In this document: piece by piece, positions 39,154-51,340 of the stretch | Numbering within the stretch: position 1 is the first letter of the stretch | Layout: every line of letters starts with the position of its first letter | Source: Liquorilactobacillus hordei DSM 19519 | Lineage (GTDB): Bacteria > Bacillota > Bacilli > Lactobacillales > Lactobacillaceae | Assembly (NCBI RefSeq): GCF_019443985.1 | Contig: NZ_CP049303.1 | Location: forward strand, 620,001 to 684,000 | Reading direction: 5' to 3' | Length of the DNA: 64,000 nucleotides | Position numbers and translations under genes: made by a program | Notes under the pieces: generated by a model | Told to the model about the DNA's origin: nothing | What the model saw: the letters and a program-made list of their open reading frames with translations, nothing else | Database searches by the model: none

Positions 39154-40122
39154 ATGACAGTGTTTTTGACTTCAGTTTCTAGTGTGACAGTAATTGTCTT
39201 AATAATGGCTTTAGGATATATATTGAGGAGGACTGGATGGTTCTCGGATACATTTGGTAAGAATATTTCATCATTAATTACTAAAATTGCTTTGCCAGCT
39301 TCAATCTTCGTTGCTGTAATGAATAATTTAACACGAAGCAAATTATTCGGCTTATCAACAGGATTGATTTTCCCCGCAATTGCAGTAATATGTGGTTATA
39401 TAATTGCGTGGGTAACAGTTAAGGTCTTAAAAATACCAGCAGGTCGCCGTGGTATTTTCATGAATGCTGTTGTTAATGCTAATACAATCTTTATTGGAAT
39501 GCCATTGAATAATGCACTTTTTGGCCAAAAGGCAACGACTTATTTTTTAATTTATTATATTATTAATACCGTTTCTACTTGGGCTTTTGGTGTATTCTTG
39601 ATTTCTAATGATGATCCAACTATTGACAAAAGTAAGAAGAAAGCACAAAAGATAAATTGGAAGAAACTTCTTCCAATGCCACTTGTTGGATTTATTGTTG
39701 CTGTTGTTTGGATGTTGATTGGTATTCCAGTTCCATCATTTGCTGAACAAACTTTGACATATGTTGGTTCACTTGTGACACCGTTATCACTGATTTATAT
39801 CGGAATTGTACTTGCTGACGCTGGTTTAAGTAATATGAAACTTGACCGAGATACAGTCTTGGCTTTATTGGGTCGTTTTGTATTGTCACCAGTTGTTTTA
39901 ATTATATTGATCAAACTTGGTGGATCAATGGGGTTGGGGATGCCAACTCTGATGAGCCAGACATTGATTGTGCAATCAGCAACGCCGATGCTTGCCGTGC
40001 TTCCTATTTTGGCGAACGAGGCGCATGGTGATGTGAAATATGCGACTAATGTTGTAACGATTAGTACGGTATTATTTATTGTGATTGTGCCAATTCTAAT
40101 GGCAGTTATTCAATTTGTTTAA
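39154..40122 (+). CDS. Auxin efflux carrier (AEC) family transporter, malate permease-like
   Basis: A 322-residue membrane protein with about ten spans in two halves of five and a central cytoplasmic loop (residues about 150-170). It resembles MleP-type malate permeases of lactic acid bacteria. The divergent MleR-like regulator supports an organic-acid role. The substrate is inferred. Confidence 0.78.
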   Translation: MTVFLTSVSSVTVIVLIMALGYILRRTGWFSDTFGKNISSLITKIALPASIFVAVMNNLTRSKLFGLSTGLIFPAIAVICGYIIAWVTVKVLKIPAGRRGIFMNAVVNANTIFIGMPLNNALFGQKATTYFLIYYIINTVSTWAFGVFLISNDDPTIDKSKKKAQKINWKKLLPMPLVGFIVAVVWMLIGIPVPSFAEQTLTYVGSLVTPLSLIYIGIVLADAGLSNMKLDRDTVLALLGRFVLSPVVLIILIKLGGSMGLGMPTLMSQTLIVQSATPMLAVLPILANEAHGDVKYATNVVTISTVLFIVIVPILMAVIQFV

Positions 40123-40177
40123 TGAAAAACATATTTGATTAATCTGAATAAATAAAATTACAAAAATAAGAGGCTGG

Positions 40178-40212
40178 GTCATAAGTAAAAATTTGACTTA
40201 GCTTCTTTTTTG
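40178..40212 (+). terminator. Terminator after the AEC carrier
   Basis: AAGAGGCT pairs with AGCTTCTT with inner GTCA/TGAC pairing, followed by TTTT. The head GAGGCTGGGT is the same as the start of the intergenic repeats at 18547 and 33366. Confidence 0.75.
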
Positions 40213-40315
40213 TCTAATTCAAATTTGAATTTAGTATTTAAAGTTTAATGAGTTATCTTGTGATTTTACCATATTAATTAACTGAATATTTTGTGAGTAA
40301 AATAAAGTTAGACTG

Positions 40316-40324
40316 TGTTATAAT
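40316..40324 (+). promoter_or_regulatory. Extended -10 promoter of the ECF S component
   Basis: TGTTATAAT with consensus TATAAT at 40319-40324. It lies downstream of the most upstream ORF start (40293), so translation must begin later. Confidence 0.6.
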
Positions 40325-40358
40325 CGACCCTATATTAATACGAGTGGGGTTGGAGCAT

Positions 40359-40952
40359 TTGAGTAATCATCAAAAAATACGAAGGCTGGTCTTTTTGTCT
40401 TTCTTTACAGCAATTATCATTGTCCAAAATTTGGTTCCCTTCTTAGGGTATTTACCAATCGGCCCGTTAGATCTAACTCTAATTCATATTACAGTTATTG
40501 TCGCAGCTTTTGTCCTTGGCCCAGTCGATGGGGCAATTATTGGGGGAATCTGGGGGATAATAACTTTTGTAAGGGCATTTATTTGGCCGACTAGTCCTTT
40601 GGCGACAATTGTGTTTATTAATCCTCTAATTGCGATATTGCCGCGTGTTATGATAGGTATAGTAGCTGGTGGAATATTTGCATTAGCACTTAAAAAATAT
40701 AACAAACCATACAGAGTTTTACCGCTAGCTGCAATTTTAGGGGCATGCTGCAATACGCTCTTAGTATTGGGACAAATTTATTTATTTTACCAAGGAAAAT
40801 CACAAATCCTGTATCATATTGATGCCAAGGCGTTATTGCCATATCTCTTGACGGTGGTGGGAACAAATGGAATTCCAGAAGCAATTCTTGCGGGAATAGT
40901 TGCACCTTTGATTAGTGTTCCATTAATAAAAAAATGGAATTTTCACGAATGA
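40359..40952 (+). CDS. ECF transporter S component, possibly pantothenate-type
   Basis: A 197-residue membrane protein with about six spans and the conserved LGYLPIGPLDLTLIHITVI-type region near the N-terminus, as in PanT-like S components. TTG 40359 is chosen since the promoter -10 lies between it and the 40293 start. It would work with the EcfA1-EcfA2-EcfT module encoded at 20.3-22.8 kb. Vitamin specificity is a guess. Confidence 0.7.
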   Translation: MSNHQKIRRLVFLSFFTAIIIVQNLVPFLGYLPIGPLDLTLIHITVIVAAFVLGPVDGAIIGGIWGIITFVRAFIWPTSPLATIVFINPLIAILPRVMIGIVAGGIFALALKKYNKPYRVLPLAAILGACCNTLLVLGQIYLFYQGKSQILYHIDAKALLPYLLTVVGTNGIPEAILAGIVAPLISVPLIKKWNFHE

Positions 40953-40982
40953 AATTGTTCAAAAATGAAAGGTTGAGTCTTT

Positions 40983-41702
40983 GTGCCTAGAAAAAAAAGT
41001 ACAAGAACACGAATAGCCGGTAAAAGAAAAACTTCAAAAAGAAAATCAAAAGCTAAAAATAAATTTGGAATGTTTTACGTGAATGGTCATGTTCAGATTC
41101 TTAATGTTGCTGTGGCTTTATTGATTTTCGGAATCTTGAGTGTGCAAATTCTTGGATGGGCCGGTAGAGTTGGGAAACAAAACAATCAAGGTGCTCAGAC
41201 AAGTCAGATAAGTGATGCAACAAAACGTAAGTTTATTACTACAATACTTCCGGTTGCACAAAAACAACAAAAACAATATAAAGTGCTAACTAGTATAACC
41301 TTAGCCCAGGCAGCCTTAGAGTCCGATTGGGGGCAGAGCCAATTAGCTGCGCAATATCATAATTTATTTGGGGTAAAGAGTAGTACAGCTAGTGCAAAAG
41401 CTTTAACAACAAAGGAATATGTGAACGGGCAATGGATTACGGTAACTGCAAATTTTGCTGTTTATGATAGTTGGACAGAGTCAATCGAGGCACATACAAG
41501 GTTGTTTGTGCAAGGAACAGCATGGGATAGTCAGCATTATCAATCAGTTTTGAATGCCAGTAATTATCAAGAGGCAGCACAGGCACTGCAAACAAAGGGA
41601 TATGCTACTGATCCTGATTATGCTGCAAAATTAATTAGCTTAATTCAGACATACAAATTAAATAAGTATGATAACTTATCTGAGATAAACACGAACAAAT
41701 AG
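40983..41702 (+). CDS. Membrane-anchored glucosaminidase (GH73)
   Basis: A peptidoglycan hydrolase of 239 residues. A very basic cytoplasmic tail (1-30) and a membrane anchor (about 36-60) precede the GH73 domain, whose catalytic glutamate is in QAALESDWGQS (about residue 113). No C-terminal cell-wall repeats are present, so the enzyme is short. GTG start at 40983. It lies 30 nt after the ECF S gene. Confidence 0.87.
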   Translation: MPRKKSTRTRIAGKRKTSKRKSKAKNKFGMFYVNGHVQILNVAVALLIFGILSVQILGWAGRVGKQNNQGAQTSQISDATKRKFITTILPVAQKQQKQYKVLTSITLAQAALESDWGQSQLAAQYHNLFGVKSSTASAKALTTKEYVNGQWITVTANFAVYDSWTESIEAHTRLFVQGTAWDSQHYQSVLNASNYQEAAQALQTKGYATDPDYAAKLISLIQTYKLNKYDNLSEINTNK

Positions 41703-41704
41703 TG

Positions 41705-41733
41705 TTGAAAAATGAGCTATCATATGGTAATCT
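41705..41733 (+). promoter_or_regulatory. Promoter of the xpt-pbuX operon
   Basis: TTGAAA (41705-41710), 17-bp spacer with a TGG extension, and TAATCT (41728-41733). Confidence 0.5.
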
Positions 41734-41744
41734 TCAATAAGATA

Positions 41745-41813
41745 TTGCTTATATAATGTCATAATATGGTTGGCAAGTTTCTACCTAGGGCCCAAAATCC
41801 TAGACTATAAGTA
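41745..41813 (+). ncRNA. Guanine-class purine riboswitch aptamer
   Basis: The core ATATGG, GTTTCTACC and GACTATAAG with two arms joined by kissing loops follows the purine riboswitch consensus. The base that pairs with ligand is C (41805, in GACTAT), which selects guanine/hypoxanthine over adenine. AGTAAAAG (41810-41817), part of P1, can instead pair with CTTTTACT (41838-41845) as antiterminator. Confidence 0.95.
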
Positions 41814-41834
41814 AAAAGGCTGCTATTTAGGAGG

Positions 41835-41873
41835 CTTCTTTTACTGTTTTTTGACCGTAGGAGAAGTTTTTTT
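41835..41873 (+). terminator. Riboswitch-controlled terminator of xpt-pbuX
   Basis: CTTCTTTTAC (41835-41844) pairs with GTAGGAGAAG (41857-41866) with two G-U pairs, followed by seven T. It competes with the antiterminator, so guanine should switch expression off. Confidence 0.92.
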
Positions 41874-41897
41874 ATTTTGTAAAGGAGAGAAGAAAAG

Positions 41898-42485
41898 GTG
41901 AAGTTATTAGAGGATCGTATTCGTGAAGATGGACTAGTATTACCTGGAAATGTGCTCAAAGTAAATCAATTTTTAAATCATCAAATTGATCCTGACTTAA
42001 TGTACAAGTTAGGGCAGGAATTTGTGAGATTATATCAGGGTGAAAAGATTACTAAGATAGTAACGATTGAAGCGTCAGGAATTGCCCCAGCAATAATGAC
42101 TGGTTTAATTTTGCATGTTCCTGTTTTGTTTGCACGTAAACAAAAAAGCAGCACAATGAATACGGGACTTTATACTGCAGAAGTTTATTCATATACAAAA
42201 AAAGTGAAAAATACAGTCTCAGTGGACCAAAAATTTCTGAGTAAGGATGATCGTGTTTTAATTATTGACGATTTTTTGGCTAATGGACAAGCAGTGCAAG
42301 GATTGATAGATATCTGTAAAGCAGCACAAGCTGAATTAGTTGGTGTTGGGATTGCGATTGAGAAGTCTTTTCAAGATGGTGCAGGGCTAATTAAGGAACA
42401 AGGTATTCGGCTTGAATCACTTGCTCGAATCTCATCTTTTGCAGACAATCAGGTTCATTTTGTAGGAGATGAAGACAATGAATAG
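41898..42485 (+). CDS. xpt: Xanthine phosphoribosyltransferase
   Basis: Converts xanthine and PRPP to XMP in purine salvage. The 195-residue protein contains the PRPP-binding motif VLIIDDFLANGQA (about 127-139). GTG start at 41898 after AAAGGAGAG. Guanine riboswitch control and the downstream permease confirm the role. Confidence 0.95.
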   Translation: MKLLEDRIREDGLVLPGNVLKVNQFLNHQIDPDLMYKLGQEFVRLYQGEKITKIVTIEASGIAPAIMTGLILHVPVLFARKQKSSTMNTGLYTAEVYSYTKKVKNTVSVDQKFLSKDDRVLIIDDFLANGQAVQGLIDICKAAQAELVGVGIAIEKSFQDGAGLIKEQGIRLESLARISSFADNQVHFVGDEDNE

Positions 42486-43773
42486 CGATGAATTCAAAGA
42501 AGTTTCGCATGGCAAGGCGGCTATCTTAGGTATCCAACATTTACTGGCAATGTATTCTGGTGCCGTAGCCGTCCCCTTGTTAATAGGTACGGCTTTGAAT
42601 TTTAATAGTATCCAGATGACATATTTAGTTTCGATTGATATATTTATGTGTGGTTTGGCGACGTTGTTGCAATTATTAAGGAATCGTTACTTTGGAATTG
42701 GATTGCCTGTAGTTTTAGGATGTGCTATTCAAGCTGTTGAACCACTAAAAATGATTGGCAAGCAATTTTCAATTGGAACAATGTATGGTGCAATTATTGT
42801 AGCTGGAATTTTTGTGTTCTTAATTGGTGGGCAATTTGCCAGAATTAAGAAGTTTTTCCCGCCTGTAGTAACGGGAACATTGATTACTGTTATCGGATTG
42901 ACTTTAGTACCAATTGCCGTTCAAAATATTGGTGGGGGTGATGCAACAGCCAAATCTTTTGGTAATTTACAAAGCCTCTTATTAGGAGCGATTACAATTG
43001 TGGTGATACTCTTGGTACAAGTTTGGGGAAAAGGATTCATTAGTTCAATTGCAATTTTGATTGGACTTGTGGTAGGCACAATTGCAGCGGCACTTATGGG
43101 ACTCGTCTCAACTTCACCAATCACAGAAGCGACATGGTTCCATATTCCACAACCTTTTTATTTTGGTGCACCTCAATTTGAATGGTCCTCTTCGTTGACT
43201 ATGATAATTATTGCCTTGGTTTCAATGGTTGAATCAACAGGTGTATTTTTTGCATTAGGCAGTGTCTTGGACAAACAAATTAAGTCAGATGATTTGAAAA
43301 GAGGATATCGAGCTGAAGGATTAGCCGTAATTCTGGGAGGAATATTCAATACTTTTCCTTATACAACTTTTTCACAAAATGTTGGCCTTTTGCAACTTTC
43401 AGGAATCAAAACAAAACGCCCAATCTACTGGTCAGCAGTTATTTTAATGATAATGGGGCTTTTGCCAAAAATTGGAGCGGTTGCGACAATTATTCCAACG
43501 CCTGTTTTGGGTGGGGCAATGTTGGTCATGTTTGCAATGATTAGCGTTCAAGGGATGCGAATGCTTCTTAAAGTTGACTTTTCAGATGAACGTAATATTT
43601 TAATTGTAGCCTTAGCCGTAGGAATGGGATTAGGGGTTTCTGTTTATCCCGGTATCTTCCAATTTTTACCAAAGACAGCTCAATTATTTTTGGGAAATGG
43701 AATTGTGGTTGCAAGTATAACGTCTGTTTTGTTAAATATTATTTTTAAGGGAAAAGACGGACTTGTTGAATAG
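42478..43773 (+). CDS. pbuX: Xanthine permease (NCS2 family)
   Basis: A 431-residue nucleobase:cation symporter with about 12-14 spans. The family motif region ESTGVFFALG and NTFPYTTFSQNVG are visible. ATG 42478 is spaced 9 nt from GTAGGAG; the ORF start at 42469 overlaps that site. It overlaps the xpt end by 8 nt. Confidence 0.93.
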   Translation: MNSDEFKEVSHGKAAILGIQHLLAMYSGAVAVPLLIGTALNFNSIQMTYLVSIDIFMCGLATLLQLLRNRYFGIGLPVVLGCAIQAVEPLKMIGKQFSIGTMYGAIIVAGIFVFLIGGQFARIKKFFPPVVTGTLITVIGLTLVPIAVQNIGGGDATAKSFGNLQSLLLGAITIVVILLVQVWGKGFISSIAILIGLVVGTIAAALMGLVSTSPITEATWFHIPQPFYFGAPQFEWSSSLTMIIIALVSMVESTGVFFALGSVLDKQIKSDDLKRGYRAEGLAVILGGIFNTFPYTTFSQNVGLLQLSGIKTKRPIYWSAVILMIMGLLPKIGAVATIIPTPVLGGAMLVMFAMISVQGMRMLLKVDFSDERNILIVALAVGMGLGVSVYPGIFQFLPKTAQLFLGNGIVVASITSVLLNIIFKGKDGLVE

Positions 43774-43826
43774 TCAAAATAAGAACATGGAGTGCTGTTT
43801 TAAGTAAGAATTGTTGAAATAAGTTA

Positions 43827-43907
43827 AAAAAGGGTTGAGCCAAGTGAGAAATTTTGACTCAATCCTTTTATTTAGTACTCAAAGATTACCCAATTTTTGC
43901 TACACAT
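43827..43907 (+). terminator. Terminator with a truncated intergenic-repeat tail
   Basis: AAAGGGTTGAGCCAA pairs with TTGACTCAATCCTTTT (to about 43871), ending the xpt-pbuX transcript. The following TTTAGTACTCAAA...CCC...CTACAC resembles the right end of repeat copies A and B, so this looks like an internally deleted copy. Confidence 0.75.
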
Positions 43908-43948
43908 ACATATTTATAAAACTATTAAATTTTATTGCAACGTAATTA

Positions 43949-43957
43949 TGGTAAAAT
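43949..43957 (+). promoter_or_regulatory. Extended -10 promoter
   Basis: TGGTAAAAT precedes the PurK-like gene. No good -35 is present. Confidence 0.4.
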
Positions 43958-44012
43958 ATCAGTGAAAGAGCTATTAGGTACGTTTTTTAAAACGTCTAGG
44001 GTAATTATCCAT

Positions 44013-45209
44013 ATGGAAAGTAGTGATAAAATGGAAGAGAAGGCTTTGTTTCCAGGAAGTACAATTGGAATCATAGGAGAAAGTTCCAATGGAATTATGC
44101 TTGCGGAAGCAGCTAAAAAAATGGGATTTAAAGTCATTGCCTACAATAGTGATGAGGCTGCACCAACGATGCAAGAAGCAGATTTGGGAGTTGTTGGATC
44201 ATTACATAGTAAGGCAAAGCTGCAAGATTTTGCGGAGCGCTGTGATCTTGTAACTTATGAGTCAGACAAGGTATCCTCAGATGTAATTGAAGCAATTGGA
44301 CAATATACCAAAGTTCCTCAAGGAAGCGAACCATTAGAAATAACACAAGATCGCTTATTGGAACGTGCATTTTTAGAACAAATGAACATTAATATTGCAC
44401 CTTATGCCACTATTGTAAGCTTGGATGATATTTATCAAGCAATTGGTTCTATCGGTTATCCATGCGTTTTAAAACCGATCCAAAAAGGATTTGGTAGAAA
44501 ACGACAACAAGTGATCAATAGACAGTCGGATATTGCGAAATGCGCTGATATTATTGATTTGGGTACTTATGTATTGGAAGCATGGATTCCATATGAGAAA
44601 GAACTCTCAGTAATAATTGGAAAAGAATTCGATGGAAAGCTTAATTTCTTTCCAATTGTAGAAAATATTTATCGTGATCATCACTTGTTTCAGTCAATTA
44701 CAAAAAGCCAACTTGAAGCGGATGTTCAAGCAGAAGTGCATAGAATAGCAACTGAAATTGCTACTCAACTTGACTATGTTGGTGTATTGGAGATTGCGTT
44801 CTTCTTAACTAAGAGTGGTTCACTTTATGTAAAGCGAATTGTTCCAGCACTCCATAAGGCAGGATTTGTTTTTGAGAAGGCAACTAATATTTCAATGTTC
44901 GAGTTACATCTGAGGGCTCTTTCACGGATGCCAATTCCGCAGGTAAGATTTGTCCAACCTACTGTGATGGTTGCGATTAAAAATGAAGACTTAGAACCAT
45001 TGAGAACACAGTGGGTATTAAAAGATAATTGGTTTTATCGCTTTTATCGTTATCCTCAAACTAAGAGAATGGTTAATCCGGGATATCTGCTTGTTCTTGC
45101 AGAGACAACGACGGCAGCTATTCATCAAATTGAAGCAACGAATATTTGGAGTGATACAAGTACCGAAGGTGAAGAGCCAAATGAAACAGTGGATGAAGAT
45201 ACACAATGA
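44013..45209 (+). CDS. PurK-like ATP-grasp protein, probably not a functional PurK
   Basis: The 398-residue protein aligns over its length with N5-carboxyaminoimidazole ribonucleotide synthase: a Rossmann-like start (TIGIIGESSNGIM), the ADLGVVGSL and CDLVTYE segments, and FFPIVENIYRD (about 212-222). Two signature sites are changed. The first glycine-rich loop (GGGQLG in PurK) reads GESSNG. The NEIAPRPHNSGH block reads KRIVPALHKAGF (about 274-285), losing the metal-binding Glu and the Asn/His pattern. It is alone, not in a pur operon, and precedes pcrA. Start is uncertain; ATG 44031 is an alternative. Confidence 0.7.
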   Translation: MESSDKMEEKALFPGSTIGIIGESSNGIMLAEAAKKMGFKVIAYNSDEAAPTMQEADLGVVGSLHSKAKLQDFAERCDLVTYESDKVSSDVIEAIGQYTKVPQGSEPLEITQDRLLERAFLEQMNINIAPYATIVSLDDIYQAIGSIGYPCVLKPIQKGFGRKRQQVINRQSDIAKCADIIDLGTYVLEAWIPYEKELSVIIGKEFDGKLNFFPIVENIYRDHHLFQSITKSQLEADVQAEVHRIATEIATQLDYVGVLEIAFFLTKSGSLYVKRIVPALHKAGFVFEKATNISMFELHLRALSRMPIPQVRFVQPTVMVAIKNEDLEPLRTQWVLKDNWFYRFYRYPQTKRMVNPGYLLVLAETTTAAIHQIEATNIWSDTSTEGEEPNETVDEDTQ

Positions 45210-45313
45210 AAGTAAAAGCAACGGTTTAACAGACTTTGATGAAGCTTTCAAAATTTGTTATTTATTTTCATGTCTTTCAACTTTAGAAAATATTCTTGGA
45301 TTCTAACATGAAT

Positions 45314-45366
45314 AAAATACTGCAGCGGGAAAAACTTTTCAATTTTTCGCTGTGGTATTTTGTTTT
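45314..45366 (+). terminator. Intrinsic terminator before pcrA
   Basis: AAAATACTGCAGCGGGAAAAA pairs imperfectly with TTTTTCGCTGTGGTATTTT, followed by GTTTT. Confidence 0.8.
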
Positions 45367-45475
45367 AGAAACAATGTGTAGCATGGTAAAGTATTTTTTA
45401 GCCTAAGAAGTATGAAAATCTATGTGATTGAAGTCTGATTCTTTTGTCTTTTTTTAAGAAGCATAATGTTTTTTT

Positions 45476-45484
45476 TGGTATAAT
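45476..45484 (+). promoter_or_regulatory. Extended -10 promoter of pcrA
   Basis: TGGTATAAT with perfect TATAAT at 45479-45484. Transcription would begin near 45490, which argues against translation starting at the ATG there. Confidence 0.6.
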
Positions 45485-45519
45485 AAAATATGATTGGATT
45501 CAAGAGAGGATTGAAAAAA

Positions 45520-47754
45520 GTGACGGTAGAAAGACTACTAAAAGGAATGAATGATAAGCAACAAGAGGCTGTCTTATGTACTGAGGGCCCACTATTGATT
45601 ATTGCAGGAGCTGGGAGTGGGAAGACACGTGTTTTGACACATCGTGTAGCTTATCTGATTGAGGAAAAACAAGTCAATCCTTGGAATGTATTGGCAATTA
45701 CATTTACGAATAAAGCTGCGGCAGAAATGCGGGAACGAATTGGTCATTTAATGAAGGAGGGTGCAAATGATGTGTGGGTTTCAACATTTCATGCACTCTG
45801 TGTAAGAATTTTACGACGTGATATTGATAAAATTGGATACAATCGAGCTTTTACAATTACGGGAACTAGTGAACAAAAGACACTTATCAAACATATATTA
45901 GCTGATTTAAATATTGATGTTAAAAAGTTTGATCCGCGCGCAATTTTAAGTGAGATTTCAAATGCAAAGAATGCTTTAAAAACACCTGCAGATTATCGGA
46001 TGAATATTCAAGGACCATTCGAACAAGTTGTTGCGGATGTTTATCCAGAGTATCAAAGACAATTAGAAAATAATCAAGCAGTCGATTTTGATGATTTAAT
46101 TATGCTGACACACCGGCTGTTTAAAGAAGTACCAGATGTACTTGAGTTTTATCAACGCAAGTTCCAATATATTCATGTTGATGAGTATCAGGATACTAAT
46201 CAGGCTCAATATGAACTTGTTAGCTTATTGGCAAAAAAGAATCGTAATCTGTGTGTTGTGGGTGATGCAGATCAAAGTATTTATGGTTGGCGTGGAGCTA
46301 ATATGGAAAACATTATGAATTTCGAGCAAGATTATCCAGATGCGACACTGGTGAAATTGGAACAAAACTACCGCTCTACAAAAACAATTTTACAAGCAGC
46401 AAATTCAGTAATTAAAAATAATACGAACCGTAAAGCCAAAGAATTATGGACACAAAATACCGAAGGAACAAAGATCAAGTATTATCGTGGACAAAATGCA
46501 AATGATGAGGCTTTTTATGTCGTGCGTAATATTCAAAAAATGATGCGTGAAAATGGTAATCAATACAATGACTTTGCAATTTTATATCGTACGAATGCAC
46601 AGTCACGAACAATTGAAGAAACGTTCATAAAGGCTAATATTCCTTATAAGATTGTTGGAGCACATAAATTTTATGATCGCAAAGAAATTCGTGATGTTCT
46701 AGCATATATGCAGCTTGTGACCAATCCACAAGATTCATTGAGTTTTGAACGAATTGTTAATGAACCAAAGCGAGGAATTGGTGGAACAAGCCTTGAACGA
46801 TTAAATGATTTTGCACAAAGTATGGGAATGAGTCTCTTAGATGCGGCAAGTAATGCAGTTTTGGCCAATATTTCAGGGAAAGCAAGCAATGCATTAGGAA
46901 ACTTCGCCAATTTAATTAATGATTTACATGGATTACGGGACAAATTGAGTATTACAGAAATGACAGAACGTATTCTTGATAAGAGTGGCTATAAGAAAGT
47001 GTTAGAAGATTCTAAGACATTAGAAAATCAAAGCCGCCTGGAAAACTTGGAAGAATTCTTGTCTGTGACTAAACAATTTGATGATTCATGGGAACCTGAA
47101 GATGAAGATAGCGACCCATTTGTTGACTTTCTAGCAGACCTAGCATTAGTCTCAGATCAAGATAGTTTAGTTGAAGAAGCAAATGAGGTTACTTTGATGA
47201 CACTACATGCGGCTAAAGGGTTGGAATTTCCAATTGTTTTCTTGATGGGAATGGAAGAAGGAATTTTCCCACTGTCACGTTCTATGATGGATGAAAATGA
47301 ACTTGAAGAAGAACGCCGCCTTGCTTATGTTGGAATTACACGAGCAGAGAAGGAATTATTTTTGACAAACGCATTCTCAAGAATGCTATACGGCAGAAGA
47401 CAGACTAACCCGGCCTCAAGATTTATCGAGGAAATCGACTCTGAATTGTTACAAGCAGAGAATCAACAAGTTGCAAATACAAGTATAAGACGCAATGATT
47501 CTAGAAAAGAGTATCCTTTTGGACAATCTAAGACTCACTACAAGATGCCAGCAGGAACTGTTGAACAACATAAAAGTACTGGTGCTGAAAAAGTTGGCTG
47601 GAGTGTTGGAGACAAAGTCTTACATAAGGCTTGGGGTGAAGGTACAGTTGTTAAACTCTCTGGAAGCGGGGAAAATATGGAACTTGATATTGCATTTACA
47701 GGAATGGGAATCAAACGTCTATTGGCGTCCTTTGCACCAATCAAAAAGAAATAG
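45520..47754 (+). CDS. pcrA: ATP-dependent DNA helicase PcrA (UvrD/Rep family)
   Basis: An SF1A 3'-5' helicase for repair and replication restart. The 744-residue protein has motif I GAGSGKT, motif Ia ITFTNKAAAEM, motif II DEYQDTN, motif III GDADQSIYGWRGA and motif IV QNYRST, and ends in a Tudor-like domain (GDKVLHKAWGEGTVV). GTG 45520 is selected by GAGAGGA spacing and promoter position. It heads the pcrA-ligA-camS block. Confidence 0.95.
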   Translation: MTVERLLKGMNDKQQEAVLCTEGPLLIIAGAGSGKTRVLTHRVAYLIEEKQVNPWNVLAITFTNKAAAEMRERIGHLMKEGANDVWVSTFHALCVRILRRDIDKIGYNRAFTITGTSEQKTLIKHILADLNIDVKKFDPRAILSEISNAKNALKTPADYRMNIQGPFEQVVADVYPEYQRQLENNQAVDFDDLIMLTHRLFKEVPDVLEFYQRKFQYIHVDEYQDTNQAQYELVSLLAKKNRNLCVVGDADQSIYGWRGANMENIMNFEQDYPDATLVKLEQNYRSTKTILQAANSVIKNNTNRKAKELWTQNTEGTKIKYYRGQNANDEAFYVVRNIQKMMRENGNQYNDFAILYRTNAQSRTIEETFIKANIPYKIVGAHKFYDRKEIRDVLAYMQLVTNPQDSLSFERIVNEPKRGIGGTSLERLNDFAQSMGMSLLDAASNAVLANISGKASNALGNFANLINDLHGLRDKLSITEMTERILDKSGYKKVLEDSKTLENQSRLENLEEFLSVTKQFDDSWEPEDEDSDPFVDFLADLALVSDQDSLVEEANEVTLMTLHAAKGLEFPIVFLMGMEEGIFPLSRSMMDENELEEERRLAYVGITRAEKELFLTNAFSRMLYGRRQTNPASRFIEEIDSELLQAENQQVANTSIRRNDSRKEYPFGQSKTHYKMPAGTVEQHKSTGAEKVGWSVGDKVLHKAWGEGTVVKLSGSGENMELDIAFTGMGIKRLLASFAPIKKK

Positions 47755-47760
47755 GTCTAA

Positions 47761-50954
<3,194 letters not shown>

Positions 50955-50991
50955 AAAAGGTAATTCTGTTGCGCATATCATTGTTTAGTTA

Positions 50992-51000
50992 TGCTAAAAT
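50992..51000 (+). promoter_or_regulatory. Extended -10 promoter of gatCAB
   Basis: TGCTAAAAT, 34 nt before the gatC start. The -35 is weak. Confidence 0.45.
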
Positions 51001-51034
51001 GATTACTGATGAAATAGGAAAAGAGGGAGTTTGA

Positions 51035-51337
51035 ATGGCAATTAGTGCAAGTGAAGTAAAGCATGTTGCAGGTTTAGCAAAATTAGCTTTTACAGACGAA
51101 GAATTGCAGAAATTTACAGGTCAGATGGATGAGATTATCGGGATGGTCCAGCAACTCAAAGAAGTTGATACTGAAGGAATTCCTGTAACGACACATGTAA
51201 CTGATGCGATAAGCGTAATGCGTGATGATATTGCAGTTAGCGGTACACCACGTGAAGAATTGATGAAGAATGTTCCTCAGCACCAAGATGGCTATATTAA
51301 GGTACCAGCAATCATTGATGAAAGTGAGGAAGCATAG
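51035..51337 (+). CDS. gatC: Asp-tRNA(Asn)/Glu-tRNA(Gln) amidotransferase subunit C
   Basis: GatC wraps around GatA and GatB and stabilises the complex. The 100-residue protein has [16 protein letters not shown] at the N-terminus and [18 protein letters not shown] in the second half, as in the family. First gene of gatCAB. Confidence 0.95.
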   Translation: MAISASEVKHVAGLAKLAFTDEELQKFTGQMDEIIGMVQQLKEVDTEGIPVTTHVTDAISVMRDDIAVSGTPREELMKNVPQHQDGYIKVPAIIDESEEA

Positions 51338-51340
51338 TCC

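Noticed and set aside
39075..39341. 88-codon minus-strand ORF before the AEC carrier
   Set aside because: It is mostly antisense to the carrier's first spans, which explains its hydrophobic look.
44013..45209. Annotating this gene plainly as purK
   Set aside because: Key PurK residues are replaced and no purine gene is linked.
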